DNA of 64,000 bases from Dactylosporangium sp040605635. Lineage in GTDB: Bacteria; Actinomycetota; Actinomycetes; Mycobacteriales; Micromonosporaceae. The notes beneath the pieces were generated by a model. That model had not been told where the DNA came from and made no database searches. It worked only from the letters and a program-made list of their open reading frames with translations. A program made the position numbers and the translations under genes. The DNA is taken from positions 1-64,000 of the forward strand of contig NZ_JBEXDG010000044.1 of NCBI RefSeq assembly GCF_040605635.1. The letters run 5' to 3'. Below, piece by piece: positions 23,319-31,849 of the stretch (position 1 is the first letter of the stretch; each line of letters begins with the position of its first letter).

Positions 23319-25238
23319 TCAACCGAAATTTCGCCGGACCCGCAGTGTCTCCGCGACGGACCAGGCCTGGAACGGGCATCCGGTGGCCCGGTGCGGCGCC
23401 TGTCCGTCAGCGGTCTCGCTGACCGAACCCACCCCCCACTCCCACAGATGCGCCTCGATACCGGCCAGCAACGCCCGGTGATCCTCCCGCGGACCGTGCC
23501 GTGCCGCGTCGACGTACGGGCCGATCAGCCAGGGCCATACCGTCCCCTGGTGGTAGGCCCGGTCGCGGTCGCCGGGCGACCCGCGGTGCGCGCCGCTGAA
23601 GGCCGGGTCGCCGGGTGCGAGCGAGCGCGGCCCGAGCGGCGTGAGCAGGCAGGACAGCGCCTCCGGCAGGGGGGTGCCGCGCAGCGGGCCGGACGGGAGG
23701 CTCCACGCGAGGAGCTGGTTGGGGCGGGTCGCCGGGTCGTCGCCGTGGGGTCCGTCGACCACGTCGTAGAGGGGTGCCGCATCGTGCACGGCGCTTGCGG
23801 CGCGCGGCATCCGGTAGCGCGACCCGAAGCTGACGGCGGCCCGCTCGCGGAGCCGGTGCAGCCCGGCGGCGTCGCCGCCCAGCCGCTCCTTGAGCGCCGC
23901 GACGGCGGCGAGGCCGTTGATCCACAGCGCGTTCACCTCGACCGGCTTACCGAGCCGGGGTGTGACGGGGATCCCGTCGACGCGCGCGTCCATCCAGGTG
24001 AGCGCGACGCCGGGGGCGCCCTGTGTGACGAGACCGTCGGCCGGGTCCACCCCGATCCCGTACCGGGTGCCGGCGACGTGCGCGGCGACGACCGCCTCCA
24101 GGCCGGGCAGGACCTCCCGGGCGAGGTCCTCGTCGTCGGTGGCGGTGACGTGCCGCTCGACCGCGTGCAGGAACCACAGCGTGCCGTCGACGGTGTTGTA
24201 CTCCGTCTGACCGGTGTCGGCGGTGTTGGCGAGCATCCCCTCGGACAGCGTGGCGGCGTAGGCGCGCAGCAGCTCGCGGCCCTCGTCGCACCACCCGGTG
24301 GCCAGGAACAGGCCCTCGTAGCTGGTCATCGTGTCGCGGGCCCAGGTGCCGAACCACGGGTAGCCGGCCACCACGTCGGGGGCGCCCTGCGCGCCGGCGA
24401 CGACGAACGCGTCCGCCGCCAGTACCAGAGCGGCATCCACCGCGTCGGAGGCGTCGTGCGTCAGCGCGCGGTTGCGCTCCTGCGCACGGACGACGATCCG
24501 CTCGGCGCCGCGCGCCTGACCCTCACCGGCCCACGCCTCGACCTCCATGGCCTCACCGGCGCGGAGTTCGGCGCTGAACTCCCCCGCATACCAGAGGTCC
24601 TCGGTCGCGTTCAGCCCGCGGGCCGCTTCCTCGCGGGCGTGGGCACCCCGGTACCACTGGCCGCCGGGCCGCCAGGAAGGGCCTTGCAGCCGGAACGCCC
24701 GGTCGACGACGGCGCCGTCGCCGGTGGACGTCACGACCGGCGGCGGGCCCGAGGCGCCGCGCTCGCCGTGGGCGTCGCGCCAGGTGACGAGGGCCTTGAG
24801 CGTGAGCGTCACCGGGCCGGGCGCGCTGATCAGCCGGTGCACGACGCCGACGTGCGGACGGCCATGGATCATCGCGAGACTGCGCTCCAGGACGACCGCG
24901 CCGAGCCGCCAGCGCCAGCGGGGCAGCCCGTCGGCGAGCTCGAAACGCTCCAGGAGGGTGTGGCCCTCGGGGCTGATCACGCCGCCGTCCCACTCGTGGG
25001 TGGCGAGCGACACAGTGACGCCCGACTCCAGCGTCAGGACGGGGTCGAGGGCTGCCAGGCCCATGTGCCGGCGGGCCGGTTGCCCGGGCTCGGCGACGAC
25101 GAGGAGACCGTGGTACCTGCGGGTTCGCAGACCGGAGACGGTGCCCATCGCGTAGCCTCCGGTTCCGTCCGGAACCAGCCACTCACGCTCCGCACCAGCC
25201 GACAAATCACCGCATACCTGCGCACCGAACACCACCAT
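23319..25238 (-). CDS. Glycogen debranching enzyme, amylo-alpha-1,6-glucosidase type
   Basis: 639 residues. The N-terminal domain (GDE_N) starts VCGDLSAGAEREWLVPDGTG and RTRRYHGLLV. The C-terminal (alpha/alpha)6 barrel has WFGTWARDTMTSYEGL, with the catalytic Asp in this R-D block, EYNTVDGTLWFL, and HQGTVWPWLIGPY. It hydrolyses alpha-1,6 branches in glycogen-like glucan. The ATG at 25238 (MVVFGAQ) is preferred, since codons upstream lose their GC3 bias; an upstream TTG is possible. No clear ribosome site was found. It is read divergently from the GH63-like gene, with two dyad-symmetric sites between them. Confidence 0.9.
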   Translation of the reverse strand: MVVFGAQVCGDLSAGAEREWLVPDGTGGYAMGTVSGLRTRRYHGLLVVAEPGQPARRHMGLAALDPVLTLESGVTVSLATHEWDGGVISPEGHTLLERFELADGLPRWRWRLGAVVLERSLAMIHGRPHVGVVHRLISAPGPVTLTLKALVTWRDAHGERGASGPPPVVTSTGDGAVVDRAFRLQGPSWRPGGQWYRGAHAREEAARGLNATEDLWYAGEFSAELRAGEAMEVEAWAGEGQARGAERIVVRAQERNRALTHDASDAVDAALVLAADAFVVAGAQGAPDVVAGYPWFGTWARDTMTSYEGLFLATGWCDEGRELLRAYAATLSEGMLANTADTGQTEYNTVDGTLWFLHAVERHVTATDDEDLAREVLPGLEAVVAAHVAGTRYGIGVDPADGLVTQGAPGVALTWMDARVDGIPVTPRLGKPVEVNALWINGLAAVAALKERLGGDAAGLHRLRERAAVSFGSRYRMPRAASAVHDAAPLYDVVDGPHGDDPATRPNQLLAWSLPSGPLRGTPLPEALSCLLTPLGPRSLAPGDPAFSGAHRGSPGDRDRAYHQGTVWPWLIGPYVDAARHGPREDHRALLAGIEAHLWEWGVGSVSETADGQAPHRATGCPFQAWSVAETLRVRRNFG

Positions 25239-25270
25239 GGGCACAATCTTGGTGGCAAGGAGTGGCAGGA

Positions 25271-25366
25271 CGCGAGCGACTCGCGACAAGATTATTGATC
25301 AAGGCAAGATTGGACCACTGACAAAAGCGACATCAGCCGACTACAGGACCGCGCTCAACTTGAGCG
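25271..25366. promoter_or_regulatory. Divergent promoter region with two dyads
   Basis: AT-richer than its surroundings. CGCGAG-CGA-CTCGCG lies at 25271-25285 and CGCTCAA-C-TTGAGCG at 25352-25366, both perfect dyads. They sit between the debranching enzyme (left) and the GH63-like glucosidase (right), and could be operators coordinating the two genes. Confidence 0.45.
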
Positions 25367-25384
25367 AAACATCTGCGACGGAGA

Positions 25385-28051
25385 ATGACTTTCGTGATCG
25401 AGGACGATGGGAACGCCGAACGCCGACGGCTCGCTGAGGCCGACAGCGGGGAGCGCCCATGGCGGGGCTGGGGGCCCTACCTGTCCGAGCGCGCCTGGGG
25501 CACGGTCCGCGAGGACTACAGCGCCCACGGCACGGCCTGGGACCACTTCCCGCACGACCAGGCCCGGTCCCGCACGTACCGGTGGAACGAGGACGGGATG
25601 GCGGGCATCTGCGACGACCGTCAGACGTTCTGCTTCGCCCTCGCCCTGTGGAACGGCAAGGACCCGATCCTCAAGGAGCGGATGTTCGGCCTCGGCGGCG
25701 ACCTCGGCAACCACGGGGAGGACGTCAAGGACTACTGGTGGTATCTGGACTCCACGCCCACCCACTCGTGGATGAAGTGGCGCTACCACTACCCGCAGCA
25801 GGCGTTCCCCTACGACGACCTGGTCGCCGAGAACTGCCGCCGCGGCCGCGACGAGCCCGAGTACGAGCTGGTCGACACCGGTGTCTTCGACGAGAACCGC
25901 TACTGGGCCGTCGAGGTCGACTACGCCAAGGCCGGCCCGACCGACATGTGCGTGCGGATCACGATCCAGAACATGGGTCCGGAGCCCGCGACCCTGCACC
26001 TGCTGCCGACCCTGTGGTTCCGCAACACGTGGGCGTGGGGGCTGCCCGGCCGCGACTACATGCCCGAGATCCGCGCGAAGGACAACGGCCTGCTCGCCGA
26101 GCACCGCCTGCTGGGCCGGCTGGCGCTCACCGGCGACGGCACGCCGCGGCCGCTGTTCTGCAACAACGACACCAACGGCGACCGCATCTGGGGCAAGCCG
26201 GGCCGGGAGTACCCGAAGGACGGCATCAACGACCACATCCTGCACGGCAAGGACACCGTCAACCCCGACCTCGTCGGCACCAAGGCCGCGCTGCACTACC
26301 TGATCTCCGTGCCGGCCGGCGGCACCCACGAGATCCGGCTCCGCCTGAATCTCAACGCCCCCGGCGCCAAGGACCTCGCCCCCGCCGACCTGCGCACCGA
26401 CTTCGACACGACGATGTCGCGCCGCTCGGCCGAGGCGGACGCCTACTTCGCCGACCTGGTGCCGCCGACCGCCACCCCGGAAGAGGTCATGATCGTCCGG
26501 CAGGGCGTCGCCGGGCTCATGTGGGGCAAGCAGTTCTTCCACTTCGACGTGGCCCGCTGGCTGGAGGGCGACCCGGTCTCCGAGCCGCCGCCGGACAGCC
26601 GCCGCCACGGGCGCAACAGCCACTGGTGGCACATGAACAGCTGCGACGTGCTGTCGATGCCCGACCCGTGGGAGTATCCGTGGTACGCCGCCTGGGACCT
26701 CGCGTTCCACTGCGTCGCCATCGCCCGCGTCGACCCGGGGTTCGCCAAGGACCAGCTGCTGCTGCTCCTGCGCGAGTGGTACATGCATCCCAACGGGCAG
26801 ATCCCGGCGTACGAGTGGGCGTTCGGCGACGTGAACCCGCCCGTGCACGCGTGGGCGGCATTGCGGGTCTTCGCGATCGACGGCTCCAAGGACTTCGACT
26901 TCCTCGCCCGGACCCTGCACAAGCTGCTGCTGAACTTCACCTGGTGGGTCAACCGCAAGGACGCCGAGGGCAACAACGTCTTCGAGGGCGGCTTCCTCGG
27001 CCTGGACAACGTCGGCCCCTTCGACCGGTCGGCGGCGCTGCCGGTCGGCGGTCGTCTGGAGCAGTCCGACGGCACGGCGTGGATGGCGATGTACGCCCTC
27101 AACATGCTGGACATGTCGCTCACGCTCGCCGTGCACGACCGCGTCTACGAGGACATCGCCGCCAAGTTCCTGGAGCATTTCGCGTACATCGCCGACGCCG
27201 CCTACGAGTTCGGCCTGTGGGACGAGGAGGAGGCCTTCTTCTACGACGTGCTGCGCACCGCCGACGGCCAGCGCATCCCGCTGAAGGTCCGCTCCGTCGT
27301 CGGCCTGCTCCCCCTCACGGCGACCACGATCATCAGCTCCTCCACGCTGCGCCGCCTGCCGGACGTCGCCGCGCGCCTGCGCTGGTTCCTCACCAACAAG
27401 CCCGAGTACGGCGACGTGGTCGGCGCGAAGAAGAGCCGCGGCGGGCAGCAGCTGCGCCTGCTGTCGATGGTCGGGCCGGACCAGCTCATCCGCATCCTGC
27501 AGCGGATGCTCGACGAGGAGGAGTTCCTGTCGCCGTACGGGCTGCGGACCCTGTCGAGGGCGCACCTGGACGAGCCGTTCACCGTGCACATCGGCGAGGC
27601 GGACTACACCGTCGGCTACGAACCCGCCGAGTCGACCAGCGGCCTCTTCGGCGGCAACTCCAACTGGCGCGGGCCGATCTGGTTCCCCGTCAACTACATC
27701 CTCATCGAGGCGGTCCGCCGCTTCTCGGAGTTCTTCGGCGACGACCTGCAGGTGGAGTACCCGGCGGGCAGCGGCAAGATGGCCACGCTCGCCGCGGTCG
27801 CCGACGACCTGTCACGCCGCCTGGTGAACCTCTTCCGCAACGACGACGCCGGCCGCCGCCCGATCTTCGGCGACGTCCCCCTGTTCCAGAACGACCCGGC
27901 GTGGCACGACCTGCTGGTGTACTACGAGTACTTCCACGGTGACACGGGGGCGGGGCTCGGCGCGGCGCACCAGACGGGCTGGACGGCACTGGTCCTCGAC
28001 CTGATCCTGACCCTGCACACCCCACCGCACCCCCGCCCCGCCGACTACTGA
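25385..28051 (+). CDS. GH63-like glucosidase (mannosyl-oligosaccharide glucosidase fold)
   Basis: 888 residues, cytoplasmic (no signal peptide). An N-terminal beta-sandwich domain with FALALWNGKDPILKERMFGL and WWYLDSTPTHSWMKWRYHYP is followed by an (alpha/alpha)6 catalytic barrel: EYPWYAAWDLAFHCVAIARVD (acid in AWD), AYEWAFGDVNPPVHAWA (ExxFxxxNPP), and late GGNSNWRGPIWFPVNYILIEA. This is the actinobacterial GH63-type layout near mannosylglycerate hydrolase-like enzymes. The substrate is probably an alpha-glucoside. ATG at 25385 sits directly behind GGAGA; GTG at 25394 has better spacing. It is divergent from the debranching enzyme and likely part of the same glucan metabolism. Confidence 0.85.
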   Translation: MTFVIEDDGNAERRRLAEADSGERPWRGWGPYLSERAWGTVREDYSAHGTAWDHFPHDQARSRTYRWNEDGMAGICDDRQTFCFALALWNGKDPILKERMFGLGGDLGNHGEDVKDYWWYLDSTPTHSWMKWRYHYPQQAFPYDDLVAENCRRGRDEPEYELVDTGVFDENRYWAVEVDYAKAGPTDMCVRITIQNMGPEPATLHLLPTLWFRNTWAWGLPGRDYMPEIRAKDNGLLAEHRLLGRLALTGDGTPRPLFCNNDTNGDRIWGKPGREYPKDGINDHILHGKDTVNPDLVGTKAALHYLISVPAGGTHEIRLRLNLNAPGAKDLAPADLRTDFDTTMSRRSAEADAYFADLVPPTATPEEVMIVRQGVAGLMWGKQFFHFDVARWLEGDPVSEPPPDSRRHGRNSHWWHMNSCDVLSMPDPWEYPWYAAWDLAFHCVAIARVDPGFAKDQLLLLLREWYMHPNGQIPAYEWAFGDVNPPVHAWAALRVFAIDGSKDFDFLARTLHKLLLNFTWWVNRKDAEGNNVFEGGFLGLDNVGPFDRSAALPVGGRLEQSDGTAWMAMYALNMLDMSLTLAVHDRVYEDIAAKFLEHFAYIADAAYEFGLWDEEEAFFYDVLRTADGQRIPLKVRSVVGLLPLTATTIISSSTLRRLPDVAARLRWFLTNKPEYGDVVGAKKSRGGQQLRLLSMVGPDQLIRILQRMLDEEEFLSPYGLRTLSRAHLDEPFTVHIGEADYTVGYEPAESTSGLFGGNSNWRGPIWFPVNYILIEAVRRFSEFFGDDLQVEYPAGSGKMATLAAVADDLSRRLVNLFRNDDAGRRPIFGDVPLFQNDPAWHDLLVYYEYFHGDTGAGLGAAHQTGWTALVLDLILTLHTPPHPRPADY

Positions 28052-28065
28052 CCGGCCGCCTCCTC

Positions 28066-28127
28066 CCGCATGATCTGCGAAGACTTCGTGCCGCCAGGGC
28101 GACATGAACTCTTCGCAGATCATGCGG
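28066..28127. terminator. 18-bp perfect inverted repeat between convergent genes
   Basis: CCGCATGATCTGCGAAGA (28066-28083) and its exact complement TCTTCGCAGATCATGCGG (28110-28127) enclose a 26-nt loop. It lies 14 nt after the GH63-like stop and 19 nt after the convergent GGDEF-EAL stop. The position fits a bidirectional terminator; the stem is longer than most, so a mobile or REP-like palindrome is possible. Confidence 0.6.
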
Positions 28128-28146
28128 AACCCCGGCTCGGGCACCG

Positions 28147-30909
28147 TCAGAAGAGGCGGGCCCGATGGCCTTCCAGATAGGCCTCGACGTGCTCGGCGTG
28201 GTCGGGGCGGCTCAGCAGGAAACCCTGGCCGAGGCGGCAGCCCGCGGCGCGGACGACGTCGACGTGGGACTCGGTCTCCAGGCCGCAGGCGACGACGTCG
28301 ATGCCGAGGCGGCGGGCCAGGCCGACCACGACGTCGACGATCGGGGTGGCCGGGGCCCGCTGGCCGGCGGGTTCGCCGAACAGGACCTGGTCGATCTTCA
28401 GGACGTCGACGGGGAGGCGGCGCAGGTGCGCGAGGGCGGTGGGGCCGGTGCCGAAGTGGTCGATGGCGGTGCGGACGCCGAGGGCGCGCAGCCCGGCGAG
28501 CTGCTCGACGGCGCCGGCGTCGTCGGGCAGTGACGCCTCGGCGACCTCGATGATGAGGGACTCGGCGGGGACGCAGTGGGTGTCGACGGCGGTGGCGACG
28601 GTGGCGAGCCAGCCGGGGGCGGCGAGCTGGCGGGCGGAGGCGTTGACGGACATCCACAGGTCGCGGCCGTCGGCGCGCCAGCGGGACAGCTGGCGGCACG
28701 CCTGGTGCAGGGCCCATTCGCCGAGCTCGTCGGCGAGGCCGAGCTCCTCGGCGACGGGCAGGAACTCGTGCGGCGGGACGGCGCCGAGGCGGGGGTGGCG
28801 CCAGCGGAGCAGAGCCTCGGCGCCGACGGGGTTGCGGGTGGTGAGGTCGACGACGGGCTGGTAGACGAGGTCGAGCTCGCCCCGGCCGACGATGCCGGGC
28901 AGCTGCTGCTCCAGGTCGGTGCGGCGGACGAGGGCGGCCTCGAAGGACCTGTCGTAGCACTCGACGCGGCCGCCGTCGCGGCCGCGGGACAGCTGCCGGG
29001 CCCGACGGCGGGCGATGCCGGCGCGGCGCAGGACGTCCTCTGCGTCGGTGGCGCCGAGCAGGTCGGCGACGCCGACGTCGGCGGTGAGGTGCACGGTGTG
29101 GCCGGGCAGGTGGAAGGGCTCGGCGAAGGCGGTGGCGAGGCGGGTGGCGAGTGCGAACGCGTGCACGAGCGGCGCGTCGGTGAGGACGGCGAACGCGGCG
29201 CCGGCGAGACGGGCGGGCAGGTCGTCGTGGCCGATGGCGGCGCGCAGCCGGCGGGCGGCCTCGATGAGGACGGCGTCGGCGACGGTGGGGCCGTGCAGGT
29301 CGGCGACGCTCTCGAAACGGTCGAGCTCGGCGACGAGGACGGAGCCGGCCTCACCGGTGGCGCCGCGGTGGGCCTCGGCGACACCGGCGAGGAAGCGGCG
29401 CCGGTTGGCGAGGGTGGTCAGGTCGTCGGTCCAGGTGATCTCGTCGAGGCTGCGCTGCAGCTGGGCGCGGTCGCCGATGTCGCGGACGTGGACGACGACG
29501 CCGCCGACCTCGGGTGCGGCGCGCTGGTCGCTGACGGTGGACTCGGTGTCGCGCCAGCGGCCGAAGCCGTCGCGGAGCCGGGCCTGGACCAGGACGTGCT
29601 CGCGGCCGTCGAGGACGGCGCGCAGCGCCTCGGTCGCGGGGGCGGCGTCGGCGGGGTGCAGCAGGTCGGTGAGCGGGCGGCCGAGGACGTCCTGGTCCGA
29701 CAGGCTGAACTGGCGGGCCGCGGCCGGTGACTGCCACCGCACGACGAGCCCGGCGTCCAGGACGATCGCGACGTCGGTGGATCCGGCGACGAGCGTCCTG
29801 AAGTGCGCCTCCCGGGTCGCGAGTGTGCGTGCATACCGCCGGATGTCCCGCGCGGCGAGCGCCTCACGCAGCGCGACCGCGACCGCGGCGGTCATGCCGA
29901 GCCCGACGGCGGCGGGGTCGAAGCGGCCGCCGGTGAGCAGGTGCACGACGGACACCGCGACGGCGAGCAGGACCGGGCCGATGAGCAGCGGATAGCCGGC
30001 GAGGGTGCCGGTCTCGTCGGCGGCGTGCGGGCGGGTCGGCGCGTCGCCGGCGCGGCGGGCCCCGGCGAGGATCAGGAACGGCCCGGCGACGAGCGCGAGC
30101 CCGGCCGCGGCGAGGCCGACGGAGACCCAGCCGGACGCCGGGCCGAACGGGTCGTGGCGGCGCAGGTCGGCCAGCAGGACGGTGAACACGCCGAGCCCGA
30201 CGACGCACAGCGCGGACCCGCCTGCGCAGGCGAGGGCGGCGGGCCGGTGCCGCACGGCACGCAGCCCGGTGACGACGGCCACGGAGACCGCGACGCAGCA
30301 GGTCACGGCGACGGCGAGGGGCAGCGGCCCGGCCAGCACCGACGTGGCGGGCGCGGACGCGAGGACCCAGACGCTGTAGCAGAGGGTGACGCCGATGCCG
30401 GCGCCGTCCAGGAGGCGGCGCAGGCGGGCGCGGACCGTGGGTGCCGTGCCGGGCAGCAGGAGCAGGCCGAGCAGGAACATCGGCGCGGCGACGAACGTGG
30501 TGACGGCGGCGGCGAGGCCCGGCGCCGCGATCGACGGGGTCAGCGCGACGAACCCGGTGACGCCGGCGCCCGCGCCGGTGAGCAGGGCGCCCATGCCCAG
30601 GAACCCGGCGCCGCGGCACGGGCCGAAGTCGCGGCGGCCGTGGTGGATGCGCAGGGCGAGCCGGATGAGCGACACCGCGTGGACGAGGGAGCCCACGGTG
30701 ACGCCGGTGGCGACGGCGCCGAAGGACAGCACCGGACCGGCGGCGGCCGCCGCGCTGAACGCGGCGGCAGCGGTGACCAGGACGAGCCAGAACGTGCGCG
30801 GGTTGCTGACCACGGTCGTGTCGCTTTCGCGAGGGGCGGGCACGGGGGGATTCGTGCTCAAACCGCCTAACGATCCGAGCGGCCCGAGGTTACCGCCGGG
30901 TTGTGACAT
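28147..30909 (-). CDS. Membrane PAS-GGDEF-EAL protein with degenerate GGDEF and EAL sites
   Basis: 920 residues. About ten N-terminal helices span residues ~38-340. A PAS-like domain (FRTLVAGSTDVAIVLDAG) follows, then a GGDEF-like domain whose signature reads RLAGAAFAVL instead of RLGGDEFAVL. The EAL domain keeps GAEALLRW, SVNAS, the Glu of IIEVAE, LKID and GQGF. However, DDFGTG reads DHFGTG, and AEGVET reads ACGLET, so two metal or catalytic positions are lost. It is probably a c-di-GMP-binding or inactive signalling protein rather than an enzyme. No ribosome site is seen before the ATG at 30909. It is followed by a large palindrome. Confidence 0.88.
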   Translation of the reverse strand: MSQPGGNLGPLGSLGGLSTNPPVPAPRESDTTVVSNPRTFWLVLVTAAAAFSAAAAAGPVLSFGAVATGVTVGSLVHAVSLIRLALRIHHGRRDFGPCRGAGFLGMGALLTGAGAGVTGFVALTPSIAAPGLAAAVTTFVAAPMFLLGLLLLPGTAPTVRARLRRLLDGAGIGVTLCYSVWVLASAPATSVLAGPLPLAVAVTCCVAVSVAVVTGLRAVRHRPAALACAGGSALCVVGLGVFTVLLADLRRHDPFGPASGWVSVGLAAAGLALVAGPFLILAGARRAGDAPTRPHAADETGTLAGYPLLIGPVLLAVAVSVVHLLTGGRFDPAAVGLGMTAAVAVALREALAARDIRRYARTLATREAHFRTLVAGSTDVAIVLDAGLVVRWQSPAAARQFSLSDQDVLGRPLTDLLHPADAAPATEALRAVLDGREHVLVQARLRDGFGRWRDTESTVSDQRAAPEVGGVVVHVRDIGDRAQLQRSLDEITWTDDLTTLANRRRFLAGVAEAHRGATGEAGSVLVAELDRFESVADLHGPTVADAVLIEAARRLRAAIGHDDLPARLAGAAFAVLTDAPLVHAFALATRLATAFAEPFHLPGHTVHLTADVGVADLLGATDAEDVLRRAGIARRRARQLSRGRDGGRVECYDRSFEAALVRRTDLEQQLPGIVGRGELDLVYQPVVDLTTRNPVGAEALLRWRHPRLGAVPPHEFLPVAEELGLADELGEWALHQACRQLSRWRADGRDLWMSVNASARQLAAPGWLATVATAVDTHCVPAESLIIEVAEASLPDDAGAVEQLAGLRALGVRTAIDHFGTGPTALAHLRRLPVDVLKIDQVLFGEPAGQRAPATPIVDVVVGLARRLGIDVVACGLETESHVDVVRAAGCRLGQGFLLSRPDHAEHVEAYLEGHRARLF

Positions 30910-30964
30910 TTTCGTGGCCCTGATCCGGCTGACGCCGGACCGCGCCGACGACCTCAGGCCGGCG

Positions 30965-31786
30965 TCAGGCCGGCAGCCGCGCGCCGTTGACCTCGTCGCG
31001 GCTCAGCCACGACTTCAGCCGGTGCCGCAGGCCCTTCGGCTCGGGCACGTCGTCGCCCACGATGTCGGCGACGACGGCGGTGATGTTGTCCGGCCCGCCG
31101 CCCCGCATCGCGAGGTCGACGAGACGGTCCGCGCACTCGCCGACGTCGTCGTATTCGCGCAGGACCTCCTCGATCGTCTCCGCGCGCAGGACGCCGGACA
31201 GCCCGTCGCTGCACAGCAGATACCGGTCGCCGGCGCGGGCCGGGACCACCGAGTAGACCGGGTCGGTGGGCTGCCCCTGCAGGACCCGGCTGACCAGGGA
31301 CCGCTGCGGATGCGTCGCGGCCTCGTCGAGGGTGATGCGGCCCTCGTCGACCAGCATCTGCACGTAGGTGTCGTCGCGGGTCACCTGCCCGAACTCCTCG
31401 CCGCGCAGCAGGTAGGCGCGGGAGTCGCCGATGTGCACGAGCCCGACCCGGTCACCGGAGAACAGGATCGCGGTCAGGGTCGTGCCCATCCCCTGCTTCT
31501 CCGGGTCGGCCTCGACCTCGTCGCGGATGCGCCGGTTGGCGTCGGAGACCGCGGTGCGCAACGCCGTCAGCAGGTCGCTGCCCGCGAACTCCTCGTCCAG
31601 GGGCGTCATCGCCTCGATCGCCAGCCGGCTGGCGACGTCGCCGGCGGCCATCCCGCCCATGCCGTCGGCGACCGCGAGGAGCCTGCCACCGGCGAACATC
31701 GAGTCCTGGTTGCTGCTGCGGACCATCCCGACCTCGGTCCGGGCGGCCCATTCCAGCGCGAGGGGGCGCGGCTGCGACTCTTCCAT
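30965..31786 (-). CDS. PP2C-family Ser/Thr protein phosphatase
   Basis: 273 residues, soluble. Metal-binding and catalytic motifs of bacterial PPM phosphatases are present: RSSNQDSMFA, VADGMGGMAAGDVAS, GMGTTLTAIL, HIGDSRAYLL, LLCSDGLSGVL and GGPDNITAVVADI. It probably dephosphorylates targets of the Hanks-type kinases, four of which need counter-activity in this window and beyond. The ATG at 31786 has no ribosome site. It is divergent from the LAL regulator, with only 63 bp between, which holds a TACGCA dyad. It lacks the transmembrane tail of PstP, so it is likely a secondary phosphatase. Confidence 0.92.
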   Translation of the reverse strand: MEESQPRPLALEWAARTEVGMVRSSNQDSMFAGGRLLAVADGMGGMAAGDVASRLAIEAMTPLDEEFAGSDLLTALRTAVSDANRRIRDEVEADPEKQGMGTTLTAILFSGDRVGLVHIGDSRAYLLRGEEFGQVTRDDTYVQMLVDEGRITLDEAATHPQRSLVSRVLQGQPTDPVYSVVPARAGDRYLLCSDGLSGVLRAETIEEVLREYDDVGECADRLVDLAMRGGGPDNITAVVADIVGDDVPEPKGLRHRLKSWLSRDEVNGARLPA

Positions 31787-31823
31787 GGCCGCAAGCGTGC
31801 CGGATCGGCACACACAGCGTCTG

Positions 31824-31839
31824 TACGCACTTCTGCGTA
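31824..31839. promoter_or_regulatory. TACGCA-CTTC-TGCGTA dyad between phosphatase and LAL gene
   Basis: A perfect 6-4-6 dyad (31824-31829, 31834-31839) lies 11 nt before the LAL ATG and 38 nt before the divergent phosphatase start. Its place suggests an operator shared by both, possibly bound by the LuxR-type protein itself. Confidence 0.45.
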
Positions 31840-31849
31840 TCGTGGCCGC

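Noticed and set aside
30924..30939. TCCGGC-TGAC-GCCGGA as terminator
   Set aside because: It is only 6 bp and lies upstream of the phosphatase gene end on the wrong side for a tail; short GC dyads like this are expected by chance at this composition.
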